Of a DNA stretch of 64,000 bases, positions 17,120-25,784 are shown in pieces. Made by a program: the position numbers and the translations under genes. The notes under the pieces were generated by a model that saw only the letters and a list, made by a program, of their open reading frames with translations, did no database searches and had not been told where the DNA came from. How positions within the stretch are numbered: position 1 is the first letter of the stretch; each line of letters starts with the position of its first letter. The stretch comes from Anaerolineae bacterium (GTDB lineage Bacteria > Chloroflexota > Anaerolineae > Aggregatilineales > Phototrophicaceae): positions 62,001 through 126,000 of the forward strand of contig JAJDWK010000046.1 of assembly GCA_022825675.1 (NCBI GenBank), in the 5' to 3' direction.

Positions 17120-17776
17120 TCAATTGCTGGAGAAGCTGCCGATGTCAAAGTCGGCGCCCGGTGGCGAAAGCTGCGCCTCCAGCAAAGCAACTTCAAGCCG
17201 ATATTGTTCCAGCAGCGCCAGCATCAGCCGCGACAAGCTGTCCAGCGCCAGCAGCTCCTGCTTGGTTTCATTATCCGCTTGCAGCAAAATCGCCCCTACT
17301 TGCGCCACCGCCCGCGCGGAATTCGGGAATTTATCCGGGTCGATTTCCGTGTCTTCATTCGCTGTCAGCATTTTCAAATACCGCAGCACCAAGGGGCGCA
17401 GCCGACCGCCGCAAGCCTGGATGAGCTTTGGCTTGTCCTCCGCGGGCTGGAAATACTCCACCTCCCCGACAAGATATGCCTGACTGCGGTCCAGCGCCTT
17501 GATGCGAAATCTTCTCTGCCCGGTAACCACAATATTCATGCGCCCTTGCGGCAGCCTCTGCACTTCAGAAAGTGTCACGGCGCAGCCGACTTCATGCGGC
17601 AGGGCTGCGGGACCCAGCGCTTCCCGCCCGCTGCGGATTAGGGCAATGCCAAAACCCCGCTGCGATTCGATGCACTGGTTAATCATCGATTTGTAGCGCT
17701 CTTCAAAGATATGCAATTTCAATTGCATGCCCGGGAAGAGAACAGTCTCCAATGGAAAGAGCGCGAGCGTTGACAT
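17120..17776 (-). CDS. LON substrate-binding domain protein
   Basis: A 218-residue stand-alone LON N-terminal domain without ATPase or protease parts. It starts LALFPLETVLFPGMQLKLHIFE, the hallmark of this domain, and continues with CAVTLSEVQRLPQGRMNIVVTGQRRF (split here for length: CAVTLSEVQ, then the GRMNI and GQRRF segments). Stand-alone LON proteins are common in bacteria and their substrate is generally unknown. It overlaps the SGNH gene region and heads the minus-strand run, but a functional link with carbamoylation is not evident. Confidence 0.85.
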   Translation of the reverse strand: MSTLALFPLETVLFPGMQLKLHIFEERYKSMINQCIESQRGFGIALIRSGREALGPAALPHEVGCAVTLSEVQRLPQGRMNIVVTGQRRFRIKALDRSQAYLVGEVEYFQPAEDKPKLIQACGGRLRPLVLRYLKMLTANEDTEIDPDKFPNSARAVAQVGAILLQADNETKQELLALDSLSRLMLALLEQYRLEVALLEAQLSPPGADFDIGSFSSN

Positions 17777-17960
17777 GGCGGTGGCAAGACCTCAATCCCA
17801 ATCTTGCTAATAGCATACACCAGAGTGCATATTTCGGCGCGGGCGCAGGCTGCCAAGCGTTGCCGTGACAATCTGCCGAATCCCGCCCCAAGCTCGCAGC
17901 GCGGGCGATTGAAAGGTAAAATCAGCGTAGAGTTGGCTCGGCGCTGATGAGGAGATTGCT

Positions 17961-18812
17961 ATGACATCGCCCTTGGTGAGTACCGCTTGGCTGCAGCAAA
18001 ACTTGCAGGACCCCGCCATACGGATAATTGAGCTGCGCGGGAAAGTCCTGCCGCCGACAGCGCCGCCGCCGCATTACCTCAGCGACCGCGCGGGCTTTGA
18101 GGCGGCGCATATCCCCGGCGCTGTTTACGCCGATTGGCAAGTGGATTTTGTCGAGCCTGGTTCCCCCACCAACGATATCGCCGCGCCCGAGCGCTTCGCC
18201 GCCTTGATGTCCCGCCTCGGCGTTGACAGCGGCAGCATGGTCATCATCAGCGATGACGCCGGCAGCATGTTCGCCTGCCGCCTGCGCTGGGCGCTGCGTT
18301 ATTATGGGCACGAAGCGGTGAGTGTGCTGGATGGCGGCTGGCAAAAATGGCGCGCCGAGAGCCGTCCCATCAGCAGCGAGAGCCCGCCCGTAGCGCCCGG
18401 CAACTTCATCCCTCAAGCCAATCCCAGGCTGATTGCCAGCGCCGATGCCATCCGCGCCGCGCTGGGGGATAGCCAGCTGCAGCTGATAGATACGCGCTCG
18501 CCCGCGGAATTCGCCGGCAGCGCCTCACGCGCTAAACATGGCGGTCATATTCCCGGCGCCATCAACCTGCCGCGCGGCGCCCTGGTCGCGGAAGATATGA
18601 CCTTGAAGCCGGCTGCGGAAATCCGCGCCCGGCTTGAATCCAGCGGCATCGCGCTGGACGCGCCCGATACCGTGCTTTATTGCAACACTGGCGTTTCCGC
18701 GACATTTGGCATGCTGGCGATGGAACTGGCAGGCGCGACTAACCTGCGCATTTATGATTCTTCCTGGAAAGAATGGGGCAATGATGAGACGACGCCAAAA
18801 GCCCGCGCTTGA
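17961..18812 (+). CDS. Thiosulfate/3-mercaptopyruvate sulfurtransferase (tandem rhodanese)
   Basis: A 283-residue protein with two rhodanese domains. The first, inactive one has the CH2-like AAHIPGAVYADW; the second carries HIPGAINLP and the active-site Cys241 in YCNTGVSATF. The loop CNTGVSA resembles 3-mercaptopyruvate sulfurtransferase (CGSGVTA) about as well as thiosulfate sulfurtransferase, so the donor is open. ATG at 17961 follows GAGGAG. No operon partner is evident. Confidence 0.88.
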   Translation: MTSPLVSTAWLQQNLQDPAIRIIELRGKVLPPTAPPPHYLSDRAGFEAAHIPGAVYADWQVDFVEPGSPTNDIAAPERFAALMSRLGVDSGSMVIISDDAGSMFACRLRWALRYYGHEAVSVLDGGWQKWRAESRPISSESPPVAPGNFIPQANPRLIASADAIRAALGDSQLQLIDTRSPAEFAGSASRAKHGGHIPGAINLPRGALVAEDMTLKPAAEIRARLESSGIALDAPDTVLYCNTGVSATFGMLAMELAGATNLRIYDSSWKEWGNDETTPKARA

Positions 18813-18905
18813 AGCAGGCATGAGCGCGAAAATGTAAGATTGTCCAAGTTTGGGCTGTCCTAGCATTAGCGCGCCAGCCAACAAATTCGGAAGGCAAACA
18901 CTGTT

Positions 18906-19910
18906 GTGGAGCTAAGCGCATACCGAGATGCTTCCGCCTTCGCCGCTTTACAAGCGGAATGGAACGGCTTGCTCAAACGGGCGCCGATTGATTGCATATT
19001 TTATACATGGGAATGGCAGAAGACTTGGTGGCAAGCCTATCAGCCAGGCGAATTGCTGATTCTAACCTGCCGCCATCAGGGCGAGCTCCTCGGCATCGCG
19101 CCGCTATTTATTTCCGATAACGAGGGCGGGCGCACCGCCCAAATCATCGGCTGCGTTGATGTTACCGATTATCTGGATTGTATCGTTGACGAAGCGGCGC
19201 TTGAGCCTGTCTTCAATGCCTTTGCCGAATATCTCGCCGCCCAGCGCCCGGATTGCCCCCGGCTTGACTTCTGTAATATCCCCGCCGCTTCGCCCACTCG
19301 GCGCATCCTGCCAGATATGCTGCAGCGTCATGGCTTCAGCGTCAGCGTCGAGCAGCAAGAAGTCTGCCCAATCATTGAATTGCCGCGCGACTGGAAAGGC
19401 TACATGAGCCTGCTGGACAAAAAACAGCGGCACGAAGTCCGCCGCAAGCTGCGCCGCGCCCAAGGCTATGGGCACCCGGTCGACTGGTACATCGTCAATG
19501 GCAGCGACAACCTGGACGAAGAAATCGCCCAATTCCTGCGGCTGATGGCGAGCAGCGACCCGCACAAAGCCCTGTTTTTGCAGGACGAAGGCAATCAGCG
19601 TTTCTTCCGCGCGATTGTGCCGCTTTTGCAAGAGCGCGACTGGCTGCAGCTGAACTTCCTCAAAGTGGGGCAGGACCGCGCCGCCGCCTACATCAACTTT
19701 GTCTATGACAACCGGGTAATGGTCTACAACTCCGGGCTGGATCATCAGGCATACAGCGAGCTCAGCCCCGGGATTGTGCTGCTCGCCTACAACATCCGCC
19801 ATGCGATCGAGCAGGGTTACCGCCAGTTTGATTTTCTGCGCGGCGATGAGCCTTACAAATATCGCATGGGCGGGCGCGATAGCGCGGTGATGAATATCCG
19901 CGCCGAATGA
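18906..19910 (+). CDS. GNAT-type acyltransferase (BioF2/CelD-like)
   Basis: A 334-residue protein beginning with GTG at 18906. Residues about 150-300 resemble the GNAT_6/BioF2 domain: a KQRHEVRRKLRRAQ segment, then DRAAAYINFVYDNRVMVYNSGLD and a C-terminal QFDFLRGDEPYKYRMG. Proteins of this group transfer acyl or aminoacyl groups and often sit in polysaccharide or cell-wall loci. It precedes a GT4 glycosyltransferase by 25 bases on the same strand, which supports a glycan-modification role (inference). Confidence 0.8.
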   Translation: MELSAYRDASAFAALQAEWNGLLKRAPIDCIFYTWEWQKTWWQAYQPGELLILTCRHQGELLGIAPLFISDNEGGRTAQIIGCVDVTDYLDCIVDEAALEPVFNAFAEYLAAQRPDCPRLDFCNIPAASPTRRILPDMLQRHGFSVSVEQQEVCPIIELPRDWKGYMSLLDKKQRHEVRRKLRRAQGYGHPVDWYIVNGSDNLDEEIAQFLRLMASSDPHKALFLQDEGNQRFFRAIVPLLQERDWLQLNFLKVGQDRAAAYINFVYDNRVMVYNSGLDHQAYSELSPGIVLLAYNIRHAIEQGYRQFDFLRGDEPYKYRMGGRDSAVMNIRAE

Positions 19911-19935
19911 CCGCCAGCACCATAGTGGAGCAGCG

Positions 19936-21192
19936 ATGCCGATAGGACGGATCGCCCTAATCAGCGTGCATGCCAGCCCGCTCGCGCCGATGGGCGGCGC
20001 CAAAACTGGCGGCATGAATGTCTATATCCACGAGCTTGCGCGCGAATTTGGGAGGCGCGGCATAGCTGTCGACATCTTCACGCGGCGCGCCGCCAGCGCC
20101 GAGCCCGCAATTGATACCGCTCTCGGCGATACTGTGCGCGTGATTTATCTGGATGCCGGTCCCCGCTTGCCGCTCGCGCCGGCGGAACTTTCCCCATATC
20201 TCCGCGATTTCAGCGCCGCGCTGCTGGCATTCGCCCGCGACGCTGGAATACAGTATGACATTATGTACAGCCATTATTGGCTGAGCGGCTGGGTGGCGAT
20301 GCGTCTCAAACGGGCTTGGGGCATCGGCTTCGCGCACATGTACCATACCCTGGGGCAGATGAAAAAGAGAATCGCGGAAGTCAGCCCAAATGGTCCTGAC
20401 CACCGCGTCACTACCGAGAAAGCGATTGTGCAGGCGGCGGACCGCATCATCGCCGCGACGCCAGCCGAGCAAGCGCAGCTGCGCTGGCTCTACCGCGCCG
20501 CGCGCAAGCAAATCGCCGTCATCCCGCCCGGCGTCAATGCCGAGCGCTTCCATAGCGGCTTAACAGCGGCGCAAGCCCGCGCCCAGCTGGGCATCGCGGT
20601 TGACCGGAATATGCTGCTCTTCGTCGGGCGCATCGAAGCGCTCAAAGCAGTGGATACCATTTTGGAAGCGCTGCATGTCTTGCGGGAACGGGCACCAGAA
20701 TTGCTCGCCAAGCTGCATTTTATGATTGTCGGCGGCGACCCGGAAAACAGGCGCGACCAGGAGATGCGGCGGCTGCAATCGCTCAGCGTCACGCTGGGCA
20801 TTGAGGCGCTGGTGAGCTTTGTCGGGGCGAAAGAGCAATCGGAATTGTCGCTATATTACGCCGCCGCTACCGCTGTCGTCATGCCATCTGATTATGAATC
20901 CTTCGGCATGGTCGCCTTGGAGGCGATGGCATCGGGCAGGCCCGTGGTGGCTTCCCAAGTCGGCGGGCTGCAATACCTCGTGCGAGACCGCGAGAGCGGC
21001 TTCCTCGTCCCGGCGCGGGCACCGATTTCGCTGGCGGATTGCATCATCGATTTGCTTCGTGACCCGGCGCGCGCCGCCGAGATGGGCGCAAAGGCGCTGG
21101 GCATCGCCCGCGAATACAGCTGGACACGCATTGCCGAGCGGCTGCTGACAGTCTTTGAAGAAATTGCCAGCCAGCCACTACACAATTCCTGA
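19936..21192 (+). CDS. Glycosyltransferase family 4 (MshA/sucrose-phosphate-synthase-like)
   Basis: A 418-residue GT-B retaining glycosyltransferase. The N-terminal domain has GGAKTGGMNVYIHELARE, the acceptor/donor loop of the MshA-like subgroup. The C-terminal domain has VIPPGVNAERF, FVGRIEALKAVD, and the EX7E motif PSDYESFGMVALEAMASG that binds the nucleotide-sugar. MshA itself makes mycothiol's GlcNAc-inositol-phosphate, but the subgroup is broad and the sugar specificity here is not determinable. RBS GGAGCAG. Confidence 0.88.
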   Translation: MPIGRIALISVHASPLAPMGGAKTGGMNVYIHELAREFGRRGIAVDIFTRRAASAEPAIDTALGDTVRVIYLDAGPRLPLAPAELSPYLRDFSAALLAFARDAGIQYDIMYSHYWLSGWVAMRLKRAWGIGFAHMYHTLGQMKKRIAEVSPNGPDHRVTTEKAIVQAADRIIAATPAEQAQLRWLYRAARKQIAVIPPGVNAERFHSGLTAAQARAQLGIAVDRNMLLFVGRIEALKAVDTILEALHVLRERAPELLAKLHFMIVGGDPENRRDQEMRRLQSLSVTLGIEALVSFVGAKEQSELSLYYAAATAVVMPSDYESFGMVALEAMASGRPVVASQVGGLQYLVRDRESGFLVPARAPISLADCIIDLLRDPARAAEMGAKALGIAREYSWTRIAERLLTVFEEIASQPLHNS

Positions 21193-21208
21193 ATGCCTTG
21201 CGTGCCGC

Positions 21209-21517
21209 CTAGCCGCCATAGGCGTTGGGGATATCAGCCACCTGCGCCTCAATGTAAGGCGCGTCCAGCATGAAGCCCAGCGCGTCAGCTTCCGCCAGTT
21301 GCGTCTGCCCCTTGTGATAGAGCGTGTCGTTGAAGCCGTCATAGCGATAGCGGCGGTTTATCCAACCATGCAGATGGTGCTGGAAGAGCACATGAAATTG
21401 TATCGATTCCTCCTCGGCGAAAACGGTCTCCTCCAAAATCCACACGGGCGCATATTGCCGCAGATGCGGGCGCGCTTTGATATCCCGCTTGTCTCGTAAC
21501 TGGTCTAGCGTCGTCAT
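21209..21517 (-). CDS. Conserved-looking hypothetical protein
   Basis: ATG at 21517, preceded by CGGAGAGCTT, gives 102 residues. The sequence is rich in aromatic and charged residues (EETVFAEEESIQFHVLFQHHLHG) and has no membrane helix or recognised motif. It probably forms a small soluble domain. It converges with the GT4 gene, 16 bases apart. I do not recognise the family. Confidence 0.6.
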   Translation of the reverse strand: MTTLDQLRDKRDIKARPHLRQYAPVWILEETVFAEEESIQFHVLFQHHLHGWINRRYRYDGFNDTLYHKGQTQLAEADALGFMLDAPYIEAQVADIPNAYGG

Positions 21518-21674
21518 AAGCTCTCCGCTTGCCTGGGGACGGGCATTTTCCAACGCTATTTTAGCCCGTCACGGGCGGCAGGGCAAGCGCCGCCAGCGCC
21601 AGCGCGGGCTAGCATTAACACGAACTTCCTTTACACTAGACCCGTTATGGAAAAGCGTATGACGGAGCGTAACG

Positions 21675-22937
21675 ATGGCGACATCTGAAGTCCAAAAAGT
21701 AGTGCTGGCATACAGCGGCGGTTTGGATACATCGGTAATCGTGCCTTGGCTGAAGCACAATTATGGCTGCGAAGTCCTCTGCTTTTGCGCCGATTTGGGG
21801 CAGGAAGAAGAACTTGATGGCTTGGAAGAAAAAGCCATCGCCTCAGGCGCATCCAAGCTGTACATTCGGGATTTGCGCGAAGAATTCCTGACGGATTTTG
21901 TCTTCCCTACCATGCGCGCCGGTGCCATCTACGAACGCGAATATCTGCTGGGCACTTCATTTGCCCGCCCCCTCATCGCCAAGCACATGGTAGAAATCGC
22001 GGAGCTGGAACAAGCCGACGCCGTCGCTCACGGCTGTACCGGCAAAGGCAACGACCAAGTCCGCTTCGAAGTCTCGACAATGGCGCTTAACCCCAAGCTC
22101 AAAACGATAGCGCCCTGGCGTGAATGGGATATCCGCAGCCGCGAAGACGCGCTCGCCTATGCCGAAGAATTCCGCGTACCCGTGTCCCATACCGAAAAGG
22201 ACATCTACAGCCGTGACCGCAACATCTTTCACCTCTCACATGAAGGCGGCTTGTTGGAAAACCCCTGGAACGAGCCCGAAAGCCCGATGTTCCAACTGAC
22301 CACAAGCCCGGAAGATGCGCCTGACCAAGCGGAATACCTGGAGCTGGATTTTGAGCAAGGCAACCCGGTCAGCCTCAATGGCGAGGCGCTGGACGCCGTT
22401 GAGCTCTTCAGCGCGCTTAACCGCATCGGCGGGCGTCATGGCATCGGGCGGACGGACATCGTTGAAAATCGGCTGGTCGGCATGAAGAGCCGCGGCGTCT
22501 ATGAAGCGCCTGCCGGCACTATCCTTCATCGCGCCCATCAGCTGCTGGAGAGCATCTGCCTGGACAAACACACCATGCAATACAAGGACATGGTCGCGCC
22601 CAAATACGCCGAGCTTGTCTACAATGGCATGTGGTACAGCAAACTGCGTGAAGCCTTGGATGGCTTTGTCGCCGTAACCCAGCAGACTGTCACTGGCACC
22701 GTCCGCTTGAAGCTCTACAAAGGCAATATCATCGTCGCCGGGCGAAAAAGCCCTTTCAGCCTCTACCGCGAGGATTATGCTTCCTTCGGCGAAGAAGATG
22801 TCTACAATCAGCAGGATGCCCAGGGCTTCATCCAGTTGTTCGGCTTGCCCATCAAAGTTGAGGCGATGCTGCACCTGGAAGGCGGCGGCAGCGGCGAATA
22901 TACCGGTCCCGATTACAGCCGCTTCAAGCGCGATTAG
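21675..22937 (+). CDS. argG: Argininosuccinate synthase
   Basis: Joins citrulline and aspartate with ATP to form argininosuccinate. The 420 residues start with the P-loop-like AYSGGLDTS (12-20). Family blocks include [27 protein letters not shown] and [20 protein letters not shown]. Length and order are typical. argH follows 20 bases later, so the two form an operon. A -10-like TACACT lies at 21632-21637 but has no clear -35. Confidence 0.96.
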   Translation: MATSEVQKVVLAYSGGLDTSVIVPWLKHNYGCEVLCFCADLGQEEELDGLEEKAIASGASKLYIRDLREEFLTDFVFPTMRAGAIYEREYLLGTSFARPLIAKHMVEIAELEQADAVAHGCTGKGNDQVRFEVSTMALNPKLKTIAPWREWDIRSREDALAYAEEFRVPVSHTEKDIYSRDRNIFHLSHEGGLLENPWNEPESPMFQLTTSPEDAPDQAEYLELDFEQGNPVSLNGEALDAVELFSALNRIGGRHGIGRTDIVENRLVGMKSRGVYEAPAGTILHRAHQLLESICLDKHTMQYKDMVAPKYAELVYNGMWYSKLREALDGFVAVTQQTVTGTVRLKLYKGNIIVAGRKSPFSLYREDYASFGEEDVYNQQDAQGFIQLFGLPIKVEAMLHLEGGGSGEYTGPDYSRFKRD

Positions 22938-22957
22938 TTACGCGGAAAGGCAGCGAT

Positions 22958-24346
22958 ATGAGCCTCTGGGGCGGACGCTTCAGCCAGCCCAGCGATGAGC
23001 AGCTGCGCCAACTGAATGACAGCATAGATTTCGATCAAGCGCTTTATGGCGAAGACATCAAGGGCAGCATCGTCTATGCGCGCGCGCTGGCAACGGCGGG
23101 CGTTATCAGCGCTGATGAAGCCGAGACGATAGTCGGCGGTTTGCGCGAAGTCTTACGCGAATTTGAAAGCGACACCTTCGCCTTCAGCGCCGCTGATGAA
23201 GACATCCACACCGCTGTCGAGCGCCGTCTCATCGAGCTTGTCGGCGCGGTGGGCGGCAAGCTGCACACCGGGCGCAGCCGCAACGACCAAGTTGCGACCG
23301 ACTTCCGCCTCTGGTGCCGCAAAGCGGCTGACGAATTGACGGCGGCGCTGCGGCAGCTTCAAGCCGCATTACTTAATTTGGCGGAGCGACATCAAGAAAC
23401 TTTGATGCCCGGCTACACGCATTTGCAGCCGGCACAGCCCATCACGGCGGCGCACTGGCTGCTGAGCTTTTTTTGGATGCTGGAGCGCGATTTACATCGG
23501 ATTGCCGCGGCAAAAGCGCGCATGGCGGAGTGCCCGCTGGGCTCAGGCGCTATCGCTGGCACGCCCTTCCCGCTGGACCGCGATGCCATCGCGCGGGCGC
23601 TGGGCTTCGCCGCCGCCAGCCAAAACAGCCTCGACGCCGTCAGCGATCGCGATTTTGTCGCCGATTTGCTCTACGCCAATGCGCTCTGCGCGATTCACTT
23701 GAGCCGATTGGCGGAGGACATTCTCCTATTTTCCAACCCCGCTTTCGGCTTCATCACCCTGGACGACCGCTATAGCACTGGCTCCAGCTTGATGCCGCAA
23801 AAGCGCAATGCCGACCCGCTGGAGCTGATGCGCGGCAAAACCGGCACCGTCATCGGCGCGCTGACCGGCTTCCTCGTCACGCTCAAAGGCTTGCCCAGCG
23901 GCTACAACAAAGACCTGCAGGAAGACAAAGAAGCGCTTTTTGGCGCGCTGGAAACCATGCACCGCCTGCTGCCGGTCATCACCGCGACCATCAGCAGCTT
24001 GAAGCTGAATGCGGCGGCGATGCAGGCGGCGCTTTCGTCTGATTTGCTCGCCACTGACCTTGCCGACTACCTCGTGCGCAAGGGCATGCCCTTCCGCCAG
24101 GCGCATCATGTAGTCGGCGAAGCGGTGCGGCTGGCGGCGGAAGCGGAGTTGAACTTGCCGGACTTGCCGCTGCCACGCTTGCGCCAGCTCTCGCCATTGT
24201 TCGCGGAAGATGTCGCCGCAGTCTTCGATTTTGGCAATTCAGTGCGGCGCCGTTCCGCCCCCGGCGGGACCGCGCCACAAGCGCTGCGCCTGCAAATCGC
24301 CCAAGCGCGCGCCATTCTCGACGAATACGCTGAAGACTGTGTATAA
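22958..24346 (+). CDS. argH: Argininosuccinate lyase
   Basis: Splits argininosuccinate into arginine and fumarate. The 462 residues match the fumarase/aspartase superfamily: signature GSSLMPQKRNADP near residues 274-286 contains the catalytic Ser loop, and PGYTHLQPAQPITAAHWL holds the catalytic His region. The start MSLWGGRFSQP is the common one. Only about 70 bases separate its stop from the ilv promoter, so a terminator must be short or absent; I saw none. Confidence 0.96.
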   Translation: MSLWGGRFSQPSDEQLRQLNDSIDFDQALYGEDIKGSIVYARALATAGVISADEAETIVGGLREVLREFESDTFAFSAADEDIHTAVERRLIELVGAVGGKLHTGRSRNDQVATDFRLWCRKAADELTAALRQLQAALLNLAERHQETLMPGYTHLQPAQPITAAHWLLSFFWMLERDLHRIAAAKARMAECPLGSGAIAGTPFPLDRDAIARALGFAAASQNSLDAVSDRDFVADLLYANALCAIHLSRLAEDILLFSNPAFGFITLDDRYSTGSSLMPQKRNADPLELMRGKTGTVIGALTGFLVTLKGLPSGYNKDLQEDKEALFGALETMHRLLPVITATISSLKLNAAAMQAALSSDLLATDLADYLVRKGMPFRQAHHVVGEAVRLAAEAELNLPDLPLPRLRQLSPLFAEDVAAVFDFGNSVRRRSAPGGTAPQALRLQIAQARAILDEYAEDCV

Positions 24347-24414
24347 TGCACAGGAAATCCGCGGCAAACTAAATGAATTTCGCACAATTGCCTCAGCAAC
24401 TTTGCGCCAAACTC

Positions 24415-24443
24415 TTGACAGCGCCGGCGTAATGAGTTAGCCT
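24415..24443 (+). promoter_or_regulatory. Promoter of the ilv-leu operon
   Basis: TTGACA (24415-24420), a 17-base spacer and TAGCCT (24438-24443). It stands about 30 bases upstream of the leader peptide start, the same arrangement as at the his operon. Confidence 0.7.
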
Positions 24444-24475
24444 CGCCGCTTGTATCTGAAGAAAAGAGCAAGCCA

Positions 24476-24553
24476 ATGCGCGACCGATTTGAATCTGCGA
24501 CCATTTCGCTAGTCTCGCTTGTCGGCGTCCTTCTGATTATCAGCAGGACTTAA
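24476..24553 (+). CDS. Branched-chain amino acid leader peptide (25 residues)
   Basis: ATG at 24476 opens a 25-codon ORF ending with TAA at 24551-24553. Residues 10-22 read ISLVSLVGVLLII: ten of the 25 residues are Ile, Leu or Val, the end products of the operon downstream. A GC hairpin with T-run follows (24595-24626). GGGCAGGC at 24560-24567, just after the stop, can pair with the terminator 5' arm GCCTCCC with one bulged C, giving a plausible antiterminator. This is the classic ilv attenuation layout. The RBS is weak (AAGAGCAAG). Confidence 0.75.
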   Translation: MRDRFESATISLVSLVGVLLIISRT

Positions 24554-24594
24554 TGGCATGGGCAGGCGCGGCGCACCAGGCAAAGCATACGATA

Positions 24595-24626
24595 GCCTCC
24601 CAAGCGACGGGGGGCTTTTTTCTTTT
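24595..24626 (+). terminator. Attenuator terminator of the ilv-leu operon
   Basis: GCCTCCC (24595-24601) pairs with GGGGGGC (24609-24615), one G-U pair, with a 7-base loop, followed by TTTTTTCTTTT. The 193 bases between it and ilvE hold no other gene that I can support. Confidence 0.8.
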
Positions 24627-24819
24627 GCGACCGCCTAGGCATGGCGCAGAACGAAAGGCACAGGCAGATGGGCATTCAATTAAGAGCGAAGGCGGGTAGG
24701 CGAAACAAAAGCTATTGTCACGCATGTGACGGCAATCGGCTGCGCGCGCCTGCTTCATCCGCCATATTGGGATGCTGCGGGCGCTTTACTTTTATGAGCA
24801 TAGGGCAGGGGACTGGCAG

Positions 24820-25743
24820 ATGACAGCTGAATGGATCTGGCGCAACGGGGAATTTGTACGATGGCACGAGGCGACTGTGCATGTCAGCGCCCATGCCTTG
24901 CATTATGGCTCCAGCGTCTTTGAGGGCATCCGCGCCTATGACACGCCGCGGGGACCCGCCATATTCCGCCTGGAGGAGCACAGCCAGCGCCTGCTGCAGG
25001 GCGCGCGTGTCATGCGCATCGAACACGAGAATGATGCCGCTTCCCTAAACAAGGCAATTTTGGAAACGGTGCGCAAGAATGGGCACGCCTCCTGTTACAT
25101 TCGTCCCATCATATTTCGTGGCGCTGGCGCTTTGGGGCTGGAAGGGCGGGGCAATACCCAAACCGAGACCGTCATTTTCACTATGGAATGGGGGCGCTAT
25201 TTGGGGGCGGAAGCCATCGAAGAAGGCGTTGATGTGCAAATTAGCTCCTTCCGCCGCATGGCGCCCGACACCCACATGGCGCTGGTCAAAGCGGGCGGCA
25301 ATTATGTGAACAGCCAATTCGTCAGCATGGAAGCGCATGACAATGGCTTCCAAGAGGGCATCGCGCTTGATGTCAGCGGCTATGTCAGCGAAGGCGCGGG
25401 CGAGAATATCTTTGTCATCCTGGATGGCGTCGTGTATACGCCCGGTGCCTGGTCATCAATTTTGATGGGCATCACCCGCGACAGCGCGCTGCAGATTCTG
25501 CAAGCGCAGGGGGTGGAAGTGCGCTTCCAGCCAGTAGCGCGCGAGATGCTGTATATGGCGGAGGAAATCTTCTTCACTGGCACCGCCGCCGAGGTTACGC
25601 CAGTAAAGTCTGTGGATCGCATCGCCATCGGCAGCGGCAAGCGCGGTCCTATCACCGAGGCGGTGCAGCAAGAGTTCTTCGCCATCACCGCCGGGCAAAG
25701 CCCCGACAAGTACAATTGGCTCACCTTTGTAAACGAAAGCTAG
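24820..25743 (+). CDS. ilvE: Branched-chain amino acid aminotransferase
   Basis: PLP fold-type IV enzyme making the last step to Ile, Leu and Val. ATG at 24820 gives 307 residues starting MTAEWIWRNGEFVRWHEATV; the frame extends 16 codons further upstream to 24772 but without an RBS. Lys157 in ALVKAGGNYVNS is the Schiff-base lysine, and the phosphate-binding GYVSEGAGENIF and FFTGTAAEVTPV blocks are present. First structural gene of the ilv-leu operon. Confidence 0.94.
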   Translation: MTAEWIWRNGEFVRWHEATVHVSAHALHYGSSVFEGIRAYDTPRGPAIFRLEEHSQRLLQGARVMRIEHENDAASLNKAILETVRKNGHASCYIRPIIFRGAGALGLEGRGNTQTETVIFTMEWGRYLGAEAIEEGVDVQISSFRRMAPDTHMALVKAGGNYVNSQFVSMEAHDNGFQEGIALDVSGYVSEGAGENIFVILDGVVYTPGAWSSILMGITRDSALQILQAQGVEVRFQPVAREMLYMAEEIFFTGTAAEVTPVKSVDRIAIGSGKRGPITEAVQQEFFAITAGQSPDKYNWLTFVNES

Positions 25744-25784
25744 CGAAATCACGCTTCGACAAAGCGAAGTGGGGGGAGGCGGTG

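Noticed and set aside
24641..24823. 60-codon frame between the ilv attenuator and ilvE
   Set aside because: No RBS or recognisable sequence, and it overlaps the ilvE start.
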